64,000 nucleotides of DNA, from positions 181,783,801 through 181,847,800 of the forward strand of contig JAIOJX010000025.1 in assembly GCA_022376925.1 (NCBI GenBank), given 5' to 3'. The DNA comes from Tragulus kanchil (lineage: Eukaryota; Chordata; Mammalia; Artiodactyla; Tragulidae). Numbering within the stretch: the first letter of the stretch is position 1; each line of letters starts with the position of its first letter. Both the position numbers and the translations under genes were made by a program. Under the pieces are notes generated by a model, which saw only the letters and a list, made by a program, of their open reading frames with translations, was not told where the DNA came from and searched no databases. Positions 43,363 to 54,905 of this stretch are shown here, piece after piece.

Positions 43363-43530
43363 AAAGTTAGTCACTCAGTCATATCCAGTACTTTGCAATT
43401 CCAATGACTATAGCTCTCCAGGCTCTTCTTCCATAGAATTCTCCAGAAAAGAGCACTGGAGTAGATTACCACTCTTTCTCCAGGAGATCTTCCTGATCCA
43501 GGCATTGAACCTGGATCTCCATGAGGGAAA
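43363..43530 (-). mobile_element. Bov-tA SINE, truncated at D11 junction
   Basis: GTTAGTCACTCAGTCATATC, TCTCCAGGCTCTTCTTCCAT, CTTCCTGATCCAGGCATTGA. It breaks off before the head. Confidence 0.88.
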
Positions 43531-44433
43531 ATATTATCTTTGAAATTAAAGAGCTTCCATCCCCATGTCCACCTCTAAGGATGAGACTTTGAATTACTTT
43601 TCGGTCTGAATTTCTAAAGGTCTCTCTGGGGTGGCCCTCATTTGTAAGACTGAGTAGAACCAACTGCTAATTGTGAGAATGTCTCTGGTTTTGCAGTAGA
43701 TGGCCCTCTAGGGAATTTTTGATAGTGAAGAAAAAAAGGGTAGAATATTGAAAAATAAAAATAAAAAGCCCTCTAATGAGCAGATGCGTTGGGCTTGTGA
43801 TTTTGTCTGTATAACCATTTCTGGAACCCTTCTTCACCCTGCCTCCAGAGATGAGCAGTAGGCCAGGCCTGGACAATCAAAGGTAAGTCCACTTTCTGGC
43901 CACAGTGACTGGATTAAGGATGGCCATCTGGACCAGATCAGGCCAAGCAGTTACTCCACAGGTCATTTGCTGAAATTATCTGGTAAACGATGGCACCTTT
44001 CCTCTGCGATCATGGTCTCCAGGAAGACACTGCAGTCTTAGAGCAGCCCTGAGCCATCTAAGCCTCCTCCAGAGAGTGAAACAACACCAAGCAAGAGAGA
44101 GACAGGTCTCAGAGCACCATTCGAGCCCTTGTCCAGTCCCCCAAGGCCAAGTGCACCCTTTGAACTTCCCAGTTCCTCAATCCATACATTTTCTTTTCTA
44201 TGAAAGTCACTGTAGTAGATTTTGAAAGTTGAAAGGAAAACCTTACAAATGAGAAACTCTTAAGGAATAGACTACATCTTATTCTAGAAGTGAATTCCAC
44301 TCAAATATAAAGTATAGAAAAACCTGCTCAGGACTCAGAATAACTTATTCATCTAATTACAGATTTTTGGAGCTATTCACTTGCTACCTGGTCTGACATA
44401 TCGTGACTAATTCAGACCTCCTGGTTTCTGATA

Positions 44434-44830
44434 TTAATAATAAGGACCATGTTTTGAGCACCCATGATGTATCAAATATTGTATAGAAAGAACGTGAAAG
44501 TTAGTCACTCAGTCATATCCAGTACTTTGCAATTCCAATGACTATAGCTCTCCAGGCTCTTCTTCCATAGAATTCTCCAGAAAAGAGCACTGGAGTAGAT
44601 TACCAGCTCTTTCTCCAGGAGATCTTCCTGATCCAGGCATTGAACCTGGATCTCCTGCATTGCAGGGAAAATATTATATTAGGCACTATAGTTACATTAT
44701 CTCCATTTCTATCATGACCTTCAAAGTTGGTATCATCCTTGTTTTATAAATGGAGTAAATGAAGTGAAATAGGATGAAGAAGCTTTCCTAAAGTCTTTCA
44801 TCTTACAAGTGGCTATGCTGGCCTGTGGGT
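44434..44830 (-). mobile_element. MIR split by a Bov-tA SINE
   Basis: MIR halves lie at 44434-44494 (GTTTTGAGCACCCATGATGT) and about 44672-44830 (TATATTAGGCACTATAGTTA, AAATGGAGTAAATGAAGTGA). A reversed Bov-tA sits between them at 44495-44668. AATATTGTAT and AATATTATAT at the edges may be the target-site duplication. Confidence 0.65.
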
Positions 44831-47419
44831 GCAGCAGTGTCTGATCCTACTACACACGCTTTTCCATCTTGGCATGTTGCCACTTGTCTTCCAGGATCTC
44901 CTGGGTCATCTTCCTCTCCAGAGATCTATGGGACTCTTGTCTCCTTTCAGACAGAGTATCTGGTCAAGGGTTGGTGATGGTCACCACTGCTGACCCCCAT
45001 CTGGCTCTTGCTCAGAAGCCCCACTGGCTCCTGAGGCTTCCCTGATCTTGACTGCCACCCTGGATCAAAATCTATGTACCAAAGATTTCTTATTAACCCC
45101 TGTATCATCCACTTAAGTTTCCAGAATCATCTTGATTATGGGCATCAGGCACCACCTAAAAACTGAGTATCTCTAAGCACTTGATGTTCTTTGTTTTGAG
45201 CTGCTCTCCTCGGTCCATTGATTCCTCCTGATTCTGTTTTGCTTCTCTTCTTGCTACTGACTTTATTCAGTCCTTCGCCAGTTCCTGTGCTTCTCTCTCC
45301 TTTCAGAGGTGGGCTTGTTCCACTTGCTGTTCTGGGGGAGCCACCCTCCCCCGCTTATGCCGCCCCACAACCCTCGCATTCCAGCCCAGCCTCACTGGTA
45401 TCCCCTGTCCTGGGCTGTTTCTCATGGGATCCACAGGAAGTAGCCAGATCCTTTCATCTGAATTCCCAAAGGAAAGAAGGACGAGGCATTCGGCAGGTAT
45501 GTTAAGTCTAGGTTCTTTGAGAAGCTGATGACAAGGTAAGATTAAATGTCCTGGGATTTTATTGGCAAAATGCCAGTAAAACAGAATGAGGAGGAAGCTG
45601 GGAGAAACTGGGGGCCAACAGAACATGATGAGAGTCGGATTAAGTGAAGGGGAAAGGAAGATGAGGTTATGGGGAGAGGCGTCATAGATGATCTGCCATC
45701 AAGTCAAAAGAGGATTGGCCAAGGCATCAGGGAGTCCATGAGATAAAGCTGTCCATCAGAGAAGTTCCTAGTATCCTTAGCATCTCCAGCATCATGGTCA
45801 GTCCTTGGCAGGAGCACCCATGGAGGACACATCCTGGACACAGATACAACAGTGGATTTCAAAGGACCTGTAGGACTCAGCTCTCAGTGGTCCGAGGTCT
45901 GAAGCACATTCTCATGTAGGATTTGCTTCTGAGTCTTTAGACTCTGAAGGCCAATCCTGCTTGGTAAACACAGAACATGAGGAATGTCATTGAGAAACAC
46001 AAGAAGGCAGCTCCAACTGTTGGGAGGTGGGTTTTCAGCTCATTCAGGCTGCTTAGGAGTACCCAGGGAATGGATCCAGCAGCATCTTTGGGAGTCAAGA
46101 AGAAATCAATCTGATAGAACTCCAGACCTATCAACAACAATTAAACTGGAACAGCCATCCACTGGAAATCTCAAATGTACCAAAGATTTCTTATTAACCC
46201 CTGTATCATCCACTTAAGTTTCCAGAATCATCTTGATTATGGGCATCAGGCACCACCTAAAAACTGAGTATCTCTAAGCACTTGATGTTCTTTGTTTTGA
46301 GCTGCTCTCCTCGGTCCATTGATTCCTCCTGATTCTGTTTTGCTTCTCTTCTTGCTACTGACTTTATTCAGTCCTTCGCCAGTTCCTGTGCTTCTCTCTC
46401 CTTTCAGAGGTGGGCTTGTTCCACTTGCTGTTCTGGGGGAGCCCCCCTCCCCCGCTTATGCCGCCCCACAACCCTCGCATTCCAGCCCAGCCTCACTGGT
46501 ATCCCCTGTCCTGGGCTGTTTCTCATGGGATCCACAGGAAGTAGCCAGATCCTTTCATCTGAATTCCCAAAGGAAAGAAGGACGAGGCATTCGGCAGGTA
46601 TGTTAAGTCTAGGTTCTTTGAGAAGCTGATGACAAGGTAAGATTAAATGTCCTGGGATTTTATTGGCAAAATGCCAGTAAAACAGAATGAGGAGGAAGCT
46701 GGGAGAAACTGGGGGCCAACAGAACATGATGAGAGTCGGATTAAGTGAAGGGGAAAGGAAGATGAGGTTATGGGGAGAGGCGTCATAGATGATCTGCCAT
46801 CAAGTCAAAAGAGGATTGGCCAAGGCATCAGGGAGTCCATGAGATAAAGCTGTCCATCAGAGAAGTTCCTAGTATCCTTAGCATCTCCAGCATCATGGTC
46901 AGTCCTTGGCAGGAGCACCCATGGAGGACACATCCTGGACACAGATACAACAGTGGATTTCAAAGGACCTGTAGGACTCAGCTCTCAGTGGTCCGAGGTC
47001 TGAAGCACATTCTCATGTAGGATTTGCTTCTGAGTCTTTAGACTCTGAAGGCCAATCCTGCTTGGTAAACACAGAACATGAGGAATGTCATTGAGAAACA
47101 CAAGAAGGCAGCTCCAACTGTTGGGAGGTGGGTTTTCAGCTCATTCAGGCTGCTTAGGAGTACCCAGGGAATGGATCCAGCAGCATCTTTGGGAGTCAAG
47201 AAGAAATCAATCTGATAGAACTCCAGACCTATCAACAACAATTAAACTGGAACAGCCATCCACTGACTATTTCATACTCTGAAATCTCAAGTAACAATGT
47301 TTGTTTAAAAGAGTAGAACATTTACAGAATTTGAAAGTCTCATTTGCAAAGGGATCCAGTGGGTTTGATCCTCCTGCACGTCCATTTCCCCTTGTTCTTA
47401 ACACACAGAACCTCCCTAC
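44831..47419. other. Single-copy and D12 sequence, no repeats recognised
   Basis: About 2.6 kb holding D12 but no recognised SINE or LINE. A 95-codon frame at 45218-45505 begins with a leucine-rich run (VLLLFLLLTLF) like a signal peptide, but the rest is proline-rich, the opposite strand is equally open (107 codons) and there is no domain. Its copy at 46319-46606 is from D12. Confidence 0.45.
45074..47290. repeat. Tandem duplication D12 (45074-46174 / 46175-47290)
   Basis: Offset 1,101. Copy 1 lacks 16 bases (ACTATTTCATACTCTG) about 10 bases before the junction, where copy 2 is complete, and then abuts copy 2. One interior substitution is near 45343/46444 (GAGCCACCC / GAGCCCCCC). Confidence 0.97.
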
Positions 47420-47622
47420 ATGGGCTTCCCTGGTAGTTCAGCTGGTAAAGAACATCAGCCAATGCAGGAGACACAAGAGACTTCGGTTCAATCCTTGGAT
47501 CTGGAGTAGGAAATGGCAACCCACTCCAGTACTCTTGCCTGAAAAATTCCATGTGTAGAAGGACTTGGTGGGCTACAGTTCATGGGGTTCCAAGAATCAA
47601 ACACGACTGAGCACACACGAAC
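47420..47622 (+). mobile_element. Bov-tA SINE
   Basis: TGGGCTTCCCTGGTAGTTCA, GGTTCAATCCTTGGATCTGG, CCAGTACTCTTGCCTGAAAA, AACACGACTGAGCACACACG. Confidence 0.9.
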
Positions 47623-48440
47623 ACACGCAACCTACAGAGACACTGAGCAAAGGTTTCTACTAGAGTCTGAATAAACAGTGAATGAATGGAGTGGGTCCAT
47701 GGAAATTCACTCTCAGGGTGGTTGTCTTAGGTAATCACTGTCCCCGCTCTACTCTCCACAACTTGGCAGTTGCAGAACCGGCATTAGCTGGTCATGGCCA
47801 AGTGACTGTTCAGTAGGAATGCTGAGAGTCAAATCTGAGTCATCTGAGCCTAGACCTGGAGACCCTTGTACTCCAGTCCTCTGCAGGCAGTGTTCTAGGA
47901 CCTTCTTTAAACCCCCAACTCTGCATCTGCAGTGTCTGACTGCAGGTTTTCACAGTTTTCTCTCTGTGGGCCCTTGGCAACAGCCAACTCTTCATTCCAG
48001 GTTGTCAGCAAGCTTAGAAAAGTAGTCTACATGCTGCCTGTGTCTACATTCCTTAGGAAGTTCTCAAATGCTCAGAGGCCGTATCCTTTCATGGTACAGA
48101 TGGATTGCAGGCCTGAGGCGATAAACCTTGCAGCCTCATTGGTTCTCTTCTCAGGATATTTCCCCTGTACTTCAGAACGTGCTCTGTGCCCCAAAATGTA
48201 TTATTAAATTGTGTGCTGCTGATGATCATGATGTAAGAGATACTGAATGAACAGGACAGATCTTGGCTTTAGCAGGAAATAAATCTCAGTCCTTGAAAGC
48301 TTGGATTGTGTCTCTGATGTGAAATTGACATGAAAGGAAAGCCTTGAATAATTGGGCTGACTTGGAACATTGAAAATAAAAATAATAATAATTACTCTCT
48401 CTGGGGACCAGATGTCATACCATCACTCCATGAAACTCAT
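47623..48440. other. Single-copy / D13 sequence, nothing recognised
   Basis: A 91-codon frame (47932-48207) recurs within 48958-49314 by duplication. No domain is visible. Confidence 0.4.
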
Positions 48441-48560
48441 CTCATTTAACCCTCCAGCAACCCTAACAATAGCTGCAAGTAATGTCCTGACTTCATAAAT
48501 AAGGAAACTGAGTCTCAGAGGATAGCTTGATAAAGAAAATACAGCTGATAAGTAATCAAG
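48441..48560 (-). mobile_element. MIR fragment, reversed
   Basis: CTCATCTCATTTAACCCTCC, GACTTCATAAATAAGGAAAC and TGAGTCTCAGAGGATAGC. Second copy at 49548-49667. Confidence 0.65.
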
Positions 48561-48562
48561 CT

Positions 48563-48637
48563 CACTTTGGTATTCTTGCCTGGAAAACTCCATGGACAGA
48601 GAAGCCTGGTGAGCTACAATTCATGGGGTCTCAAGTG
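48563..48637 (+). mobile_element. Bov-A body fragment
   Basis: GGTATTCTTGCCTGGAAAAC, AGAGAAGCCTGGTGAGCTAC. It sits just before a full Bov-tA. Confidence 0.85.
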
Positions 48638-48647
48638 TGTACACATG

Positions 48648-48862
48648 GGGCTTCCCTGATGGCTCAGTGGTGAGGTGCCTGCAATGCAGGACACTTGGTT
48701 CCATCCTCGGATTGGGGAGATCCCCCTGAAGGAGGGCAAGGCAACCCACTCCAGTGTTCTTGCCTGGAGAATCTTCATGGACAGAGGAGCCTGGTGGGCT
48801 GCAGTCCATGGGGTCGCACAGAGTCGGAAACGACTGGAGTGACTACAAAGCAGCAGCAGCCA
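48648..48862 (+). mobile_element. Bov-tA SINE
   Basis: GGGCTTCCCTGATGGCTCAG, GCAACCCACTCCAGTGTTCT, GGGGTCGCACAGAGTCGGAA. Confidence 0.93.
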
Positions 48863-49669
48863 CAAGTAACCCAGATGACATGGAAATCTTAGCAGAGCAC
48901 AATTAAGAGCAAATGCAAGTATTAAAGGCAGAATGCTGAATCGATGCTGGCTGTGCTTTGTATGCTATAACAAAGGGAGCAGCAGCCACAAGTAAGACTG
49001 TTCTAGGACCTTCTTTAAACCCCAACTCTGCATCTGCAGTGTCTGACTGCAGGTTTTCACAGTTTTCTCTCTGTGGGCCCTTGGCAACAGCCAACTCTTC
49101 ATTCCAGGTTGTCAGCAAGCTTAGAAAAGTAGTCTACATGCTGCCTGTGTCTACATTCCTTAGGAAGTTCTCAAATGCTCAGAGGCCGTATCCTTTCATG
49201 GTACAGATGGATTGCAGGCCTGAGGCGATAAACCTTGCAGCCTCATTGGTTCTCTTCTCAGGATATTTCCCCTGTACTTCAGAACGTGCTCTGTGCCCCA
49301 AAATGTATTATTAAATTGTGTGCTGCTGATGATCATGATGTAAGAGATACTGAATGAACAGGACAGATCTTGGCTTTAGCAGGAAATAAATCTCAGTCCT
49401 TGAAAGCTTGGATTGTGTCTCTGATGTGAAATTGACATGAAAGGAAAGCCTTGAATAATTGGGCTGACTTGGAACATTGAAAATAAAAATAATAATAATT
49501 ACTCTCTCTGGGGACCAGATGTCATACCATCACTCCATGAAACTCATCTCATTTAACCCTCCAGCAACCCTAACAATAGCTGCAAGTAATGTCCTGACTT
49601 CATAAATAAGGAAACTGAGTCTCAGAGGATAGCTTGATAAAGAAAATACAGCTGATAAGTAATCAAGCT

Positions 49670-49744
49670 CACTTTGGTATTCTTGCCTGGAAAACTCCAT
49701 GGACAGAGAAGCCTGGTGAGCTACAATTCATGGGGTCTCAAGTG
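49670..49744 (+). mobile_element. Bov-A fragment, D13 second copy
   Basis: Copy of 48563-48637. Confidence 0.85.
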
Positions 49745-49754
49745 TGTACACATG

Positions 49755-49969
49755 GGGCTTCCCTGATGGCTCAGTGGTGAGGTGCCTGCAATGCAGGACA
49801 CTTGGTTCCATCCTCGGATTGGGGAGATCCCCCTGAAGGAGGGCAAGGCAACCCACTCCAGTGTTCTTGCCTGGAGAATCTTCATGGACAGAGGAGCCTG
49901 GTGGGCTGCAGTCCATGGGGTCGCACAGAGTCGGAAACGACTGGAGTGACTACAAAGCAGCAGCAGCCA
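49755..49969 (+). mobile_element. Bov-tA SINE, D13 second copy
   Basis: Copy of 48648-48862. Confidence 0.93.
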
Positions 49970-50077
49970 CAAGTAACCCAGATGACATGGAAATCTTAGC
50001 AGAGCACAATTAAGAGCAAATGCAAGTATTAAAGGCAGAATGCTGAATCGATGCTGGCTGTGCTTTGTATGCTATAA

Positions 50078-51130
50078 AGGCAAAGATGCTGCTGCTAGTG
50101 TATTTCTAAATTTTTCTTAGGTTAACTGGATTTCAGTTCTTCAAGGCAATAAAGGCATTAGTCGATATGTTATCTTGTTGGATTGCAGGACAAGTTTAAA
50201 AAGCTAACCTTGGAAATCTCATTAGAGCCCCTGGCTTCTCAGCTTCTAAAAGCCTTTTCCATATTAAAATATTCGACATGCTGGCATGACAAATGATTAC
50301 ACTTTCATAAGTCTCAATTTCCACATTGGTTTCAGTTCTTCCACTAAATCTACACAGTTCTTTGACATCTTTGCCAATGTTCTTGAAAAGTATCTGTTCA
50401 TAATAACAAAAGCTTTGCTCCTAAGATACACGGATGGCAGAATATGTCACCTGTGAAATTCAGTTCTTCACTAACTCTCTCTTCCAACACTGGTCCTTAC
50501 TCCAGCCATTAGTGAGGCCTCTAAGAGCTTCTCTTTAAAAAAGCTCACCATACTATGCCTGATTGTGTATCATACACATATAAAGGTCGTGTGTGTGTGT
50601 GTGTGTGTGAAGCAAATAGCATTGTTGAGCACTTAGATAAACAGAAAATAAAGCAACTAACACCTAAAATCTGCTCTCACACCAGACATCATCTCTGTGA
50701 GATTCTCTTGGTCTTTTCTTTATGGCTGTCGCCTCATGACAAGATGGTAGCTTCAAGCTTAGACATCAGACCTTCAGTCAAGACAGGAACAAAGAGGAAA
50801 AGGTCAGGATAGATTCTGCAAATTGTAACTTATTTATTATTGGCTAGAGTTGAATCAAATTATTATTGACGCTACAACGAAGGTTGGAAAATCAACTACT
50901 TCTCATTTATAGCCCCTATAATGGAGGTAAACATGGAATATGGGTTTGACTTTGGGTGTGTCAAATCTGTGTCAGCCACATTTAAAAACAAGGGATTTGA
51001 ACCCAACAGGAAGGAGAGAAATGTAAGAAAACTTTTTTAAAAATAATAGAAACATACTAATTTAACAAGAAAATACAGCAAGAAATTTATTTTAATATAT
51101 CTCAAAGGTTACAGGCTAGAGAAAAATATG
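50078..51130. other. Single-copy stretch, nothing recognised
   Basis: About 1 kb without a recognised transposon. A (GT)n tract of about 22 bases lies at 50588-50609 inside a short frame. No exon is supported. Confidence 0.45.
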
Positions 51131-51132
51131 AG

Positions 51133-51262
51133 GGGGACTTCCTTGGTAGTCCCATTAAGTCTTTGCCTTCCAATACAGGAGATGCAGGTTCAGGCCCTAG
51201 CTAGAGACCTATGATCCCACATACCTTGCTGCCAAAAAAAAAACCCACAAAACAGAAATGAT
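51133..51262 (+). mobile_element. CHR-1-like SINE
   Basis: GGGGGACTTCCTTGGTAGTC, CTTTGCCTTCCAATACAGGA, ATGATCCCACATACCTTGCT, then an A-run. Second copy at 52277-52406. Confidence 0.78.
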
Positions 51263-51344
51263 ATTCAATAAAGACTTAAAAATGATTCTTATCAAAAAAA
51301 ATTAGAAAAGAAAAGAAGCTCTGGTGGCCACAAGGAAGAAATAG

Positions 51345-51950
51345 AGGGGGAACAAGATGGATGAGAGAAATGCCCCCTACAATCCCCTACTCTGCCCCAC
51401 ACAACAGCTGGAAAAGTGCTTTCTGCTCACATCTCTCTCCCCACCAAATCGGAATTCATCCCCAATAGAGCCAGGGCTCTTAATTACTAGTAGACAGAGG
51501 AACTCTTCCTCCCGCTTTCAGATAAAGCTATTTCTGTGGCGCCAGCCCCAAAAGTCTTCAGACAGCAAAGTAGGAAGAAACCAGCCACTGGGATGGAAGA
51601 CAGGGCACCATCTGGTCAGACAGCCAGAGTTTGACACCATTCTTCCCTGCCTTGCTGAGAACCTGCAGAATGTGGTCAGACTTCGTTCTTGAGCCAAGAG
51701 ACTACAACCAGCAATTGGGTTTTGTTTTTAAGGACTCTTTGGAAATTTGTTGAGAAATATCCACACCTGCACTCAACACCACCAGAGGAGTGGACAAACC
51801 ACCACCCACCTTCCAGTCCAACCCCTGGACACACCCCTATCTTCTCCCCATATAAGGAACAAGCTCACCGTTCCCCTCAGGGAACAAACAAGCAAGCAAG
51901 GGAACCTATTGTTTACTGCAGCAGAGGACTCCATAAAGCCTTGCTGAAAA
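51345..51950 (+). mobile_element. Possible ERV LTR-like segment
   Basis: The last part has promoter/poly(A)-like spacing: CCCCATATAAGGAAC at about 51847, then ACTCCATAAAGCCTTGCTG about 80 bases later, as in retroviral LTRs. Clear LTR ends, a primer-binding site and coding domains are not seen. Frames of 111 and 186 codons (51357-51692, 51689-52249) have no recognisable domain, and the second runs into a SINE. Second copy at 52489-53094. Confidence 0.35.
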
Positions 51951-52042
51951 AAAAGAAAGAAATATTTATTACCCACTGGCCACTGATACACATGGAGACC
52001 CAAGGACAGGACCACAATGTCACAATTTATCAGCATGTCATA

Positions 52043-52252
52043 TGCTTCCCTGGTGACTCAGTGGTAAAGAATCTGTCTGCCTATGCAAGAGACGTGGATT
52101 TGATCCCTGGGTTGGGGAGATTCCTGGAGAGGAAATGGCAACCCACTCCAGTTTTCTTGCCAGGAAAATCCCATGGACATAGAAGCCTGGCACACTATAG
52201 TCCATGGGATAGCAAAAGAGTCAGACACAACTTAGTGAGCAAACAATAACAA
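52043..52252 (+). mobile_element. Bov-tA SINE
   Basis: TGCTTCCCTGGTGACTCAGT, GGATTTGATCCCTGGGTTGG, CCAGTTTTCTTGCCAGGAAA, GACACAACTTAGTGAGCAAA. Confidence 0.92.
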
Positions 52253-53186
52253 TACGAATAATCCCAAAAATATGAGGGGGACTTCCTTGGTAGTCCCATT
52301 AAGTCTTTGCCTTCCAATACAGGAGATGCAGGTTCAGGCCCTAGCTAGAGACCTATGATCCCACATACCTTGCTGCCAAAAAAAAAACCCACAAAACAGA
52401 AATGATATTCAATAAAGACTTAAAAATGATTCTTATCAAAAAAAATTAGAAAAGAAAAGAAGCTCTGGTGGCCACAAGGAAGAAATAGAGGGGGAACAAG
52501 ATGGATGAGAGAAATGCCCCCTACAATCCCCTACTCTGCCCCACACAACAGCTGGAAAAGTGCTTTCTGCTCACATCTCTCTCCCCACCAAATCGGAATT
52601 CATCCCCAATAGAGCCAGGGCTCTTAATTACTAGTAGACAGAGGAACTCTTCCTCCCGCTTTCAGATAAAGCTATTTCTGTGGCGCCAGCCCCAAAAGTC
52701 TTCAGACAGCAAAGTAGGAAGAAACCAGCCACTGGGATGGAAGACAGGGCACCATCTGGTCAGACAGCCAGAGTTTGACACCATTCTTCCCTGCCTTGCT
52801 GAGAACCTGCAGAATGTGGTCAGACTTCGTTCTTGAGCCAAGAGACTACAACCAGCAATTGGGTTTTGTTTTTAAGGACTCTTTGGAAATTTGTTGAGAA
52901 ATATCCACACCTGCACTCAACACCACCAGAGGAGTGGACAAACCACCACCCACCTTCCAGTCCAACCCCTGGACACACCCCTATCTTCTCCCCATATAAG
53001 GAACAAGCTCACCGTTCCCCTCAGGGAACAAACAAGCAAGCAAGGGAACCTATTGTTTACTGCAGCAGAGGACTCCATAAAGCCTTGCTGAAAAAAAAGA
53101 AAGAAATATTTATTACCCACTGGCCACTGATACACATGGAGACCCAAGGACAGGACCACAATGTCACAATTTATCAGCATGTCATA

Positions 53187-53396
53187 TGCTTCCCTGGTGA
53201 CTCAGTGGTAAAGAATCTGTCTGCCTATGCAAGAGACGTGGATTTGATCCCTGGGTTGGGGAGATTCCCTGGAGAGGAAATGGCAACCCACTCCAGTTTT
53301 CTTGCCAGGAAAATCCCATGGACATAGAAGCCTGGCACACTATAGTCCATGGGATAGCAAAAGAGTCAGACACAACTTAGTGAGCAAACAATAACA
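53187..53396 (+). mobile_element. Bov-tA SINE, D14 second copy
   Basis: Copy of 52043-52252 with one extra base in a C-run. Confidence 0.92.
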
Positions 53397-53464
53397 ATAC
53401 GTAATAATTACCCTTTAACAATACTAAGAGTAGATTTTCTAACCTATGACACAAATGAACCTAT

Positions 53465-53582
53465 CGACAAAACAGAAACAGACTCACAGACAGAGAGGAC
53501 AGACTGGTGGTGGCCAAGCTGGAGCAGGTGGGGGAGGAGAGGACTTTAAGGTTGGGGTCAGCAGATGTAAACTCCCACATAT
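53465..53582 (+). mobile_element. Artiodactyl L1 3' end, 5' part
   Basis: AACAGACTCACAGACAGAGA, GACTGGTGGTGGCCAAGCTG. It is interrupted by a Bov-tA and resumes at 53799. Confidence 0.7.
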
Positions 53583-53798
53583 GGGCTTCCCCAGTGGCTG
53601 AGCAGGTAAAGAAAGAATCTGCCTGCAATGCAAAAGACACAGGAGAGTCAGATTCCATCCCTGGGTTGGGAAGTTTCCCTGGAAAAGGAAATGGCAACCC
53701 ACTCCAGTATTGTTGCCAGGAAAATCCCATGGACAGAGAAGCCTGGTGGGCTAAAGTCCACGGGATTGCAGAGTTGGACAAGACTGAAGCAACTGAAC
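53583..53798 (+). mobile_element. Bov-tA SINE nested in L1
   Basis: GGGCTTCCCCAGTGGCTGAG, GGAAATGGCAACCCACTCCA, CAAGACTGAAGCAACTGAAC. Confidence 0.92.
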
Positions 53799-54035
53799 CC
53801 AGAAACTAGTATATGTAGAATGGATAAACAACAAGATCCTTCTGTGTAGCACAGGCAACAATATCCAGTATTTTGTAAGAAACCATAGTGGCAATGGATA
53901 TATGCTTAAAAAAAAGAAGAAGAAGAAAAGAAAAGAATGTCTATGTGTGGGTAACTGAGTCACTTTGCTGTACAGCAGAGATTGACACAGCATTGTAAAT
54001 CAACTATATTTCAATTTAAAATATTAAAGGCTGAT
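53799..54035 (+). mobile_element. Artiodactyl L1 3' end, 3' part
   Basis: GTAGCACAGGCAACAATATC, TGTACAGCAGAGATTGACAC, AGCATTGTAAATCAACTATA. A GAA-rich tract lies at about 53910-53937. Confidence 0.75.
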
Positions 54036-54749
54036 TTTAAAAGAAAAAAGGTTGAAACCTCAGCTGCCAAGAGGAAAAATGTCTGGAGGTCCTTGATTGG
54101 GACCAAGCCTGGCTCAAGCCCCTTCTCTATCTCTGTCCCAGGGTTCTCTCTGACAGGTGACTGTGGCCACATCAGAGAAGGACATGTTAAAGGGGGCTTG
54201 TGAGGGAGAAAAAGAGGCCTACATCTGACTTAGGCCGAATATATTTGAGGGCAAGTCACATCAAGATGTGGATGAAAATGCACTGATGAGAGAAAGAAAC
54301 TCACACCCAAGGCAGAGCATGGGAAGGTGGGGGCAAGGACCCACGCAGGGCTATCTGCTAGGTGTCAGCCATTCGTGGCAAACCCCAGCAACCGTGGTTT
54401 CTATAGGCATTCCTTTGAAAAAAACTGGGTCTAGGTAATTTCCCAATCAGCCCTGTTTTCCTCACCAAGTCATTAAACAAGGAGACACCTCATGGCCTTG
54501 GATGCCAGGCTCGATTTTTCTAAGTGATCCGACTTCCTGCCTTTGCATCCAGAATCCCATCTTCCTTGCAGGTGGCTTTGCATGCAGGGGCTGTGCACTC
54601 CGCTGCACTTTCTGTTCAGGTAGAGTGCATTGCTGTTTTCCTATTAAGTCTACAGAACCAACATCCTCTTTCCATGCAGAGTTCCCTCAAAGAAGAGAAG
54701 GGATGAGCTGTTACAGCAGAATAGGCAGTGGTGAAAGGGATGAGACTTG
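54036..54749. other. Single-copy stretch, nothing recognised
   Basis: No family is recognised. A 92-codon frame (54502-54780) is rich in Cys (AGGFACRGCALRCTFCSGRV) but runs into a MIR, so it is treated as chance. Confidence 0.4.
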
Positions 54750-54905
54750 GAAACAAGCTGGATCTGATTTGAAAGCCTAATTTCTGAGAGTTTCTTCATT
54801 CTCAAGGATAATACCCATCCATCTTGCTGAGTTATTATGAGGTCTATAGATAGCGCATGTAATGTTCTCAGGATGTGCTCAGATGGACCAGGTGCTCAGT
54901 AAGCA
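54750..54905 (+). mobile_element. MIR SINE
   Basis: AGCTGGATCTGATTTGAAAG, TTTCTTCATTCTCAAGGATA, TGCTGAGTTATTATGAGGTC, GGTGCTCAGTAAGCACC. Confidence 0.7.

Larger units (their letters stand above)
42416..44677. repeat. Tandem duplication D11 (42416-43537 / 43550-44677)
   Basis: Offset 1,134 rising to 1,140. Copy 1 lacks bases within 20 of its right end (CTCC|ATGAGGG against CTCCTGCATTGCAGGG). The 12-base filler CTTTGAAATTAA resembles the bases before copy 1 (TCTGAAATAATTTACAATT). One interior substitution (CAGTACCCC / CAGTCCCCC). Confidence 0.96.
47891..50077. repeat. Tandem duplication D13 (47891-48970 / 48999-50077)
   Basis: Offset 1,108/1,107. The 28-base filler begins CAAAGGGAGCAGCAGCC, which resembles the sequence after copy 2 (GGCAAAGATGCTGCTGCTAG). 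One C is missing from a C-run near the start of copy 2. The unit holds a MIR, a Bov-A fragment and a Bov-tA. Confidence 0.96.
51122..53413. repeat. Tandem duplication D14 (51122-52265 / 52266-53413)
   Basis: Offset 1,144, abutting. Copy 1 ends AATACGAATAATCCC where copy 2 reads AATACGTAATAATTACCC, so copy 1 has lost T and TTA-like bases in its last 15. One base is also missing in copy 1 near 52122. The unit holds a CHR SINE, an LTR-like stretch and a Bov-tA. Confidence 0.97.

Noticed and set aside
45218..45505. Possible secreted protein (Leu-rich start)
   Set aside because: The hydrophobic run is followed by low-complexity Pro/Ser sequence, the opposite strand is equally open, and no homologue is recognised. 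The second copy is from D12.
51689..52249. 186-codon ORF, the longest in the window
   Set aside because: Its last third is translated Bov-tA (the frame passes through the SINE from 52043), and its repeat at 52833 is from D14. No domain is seen.
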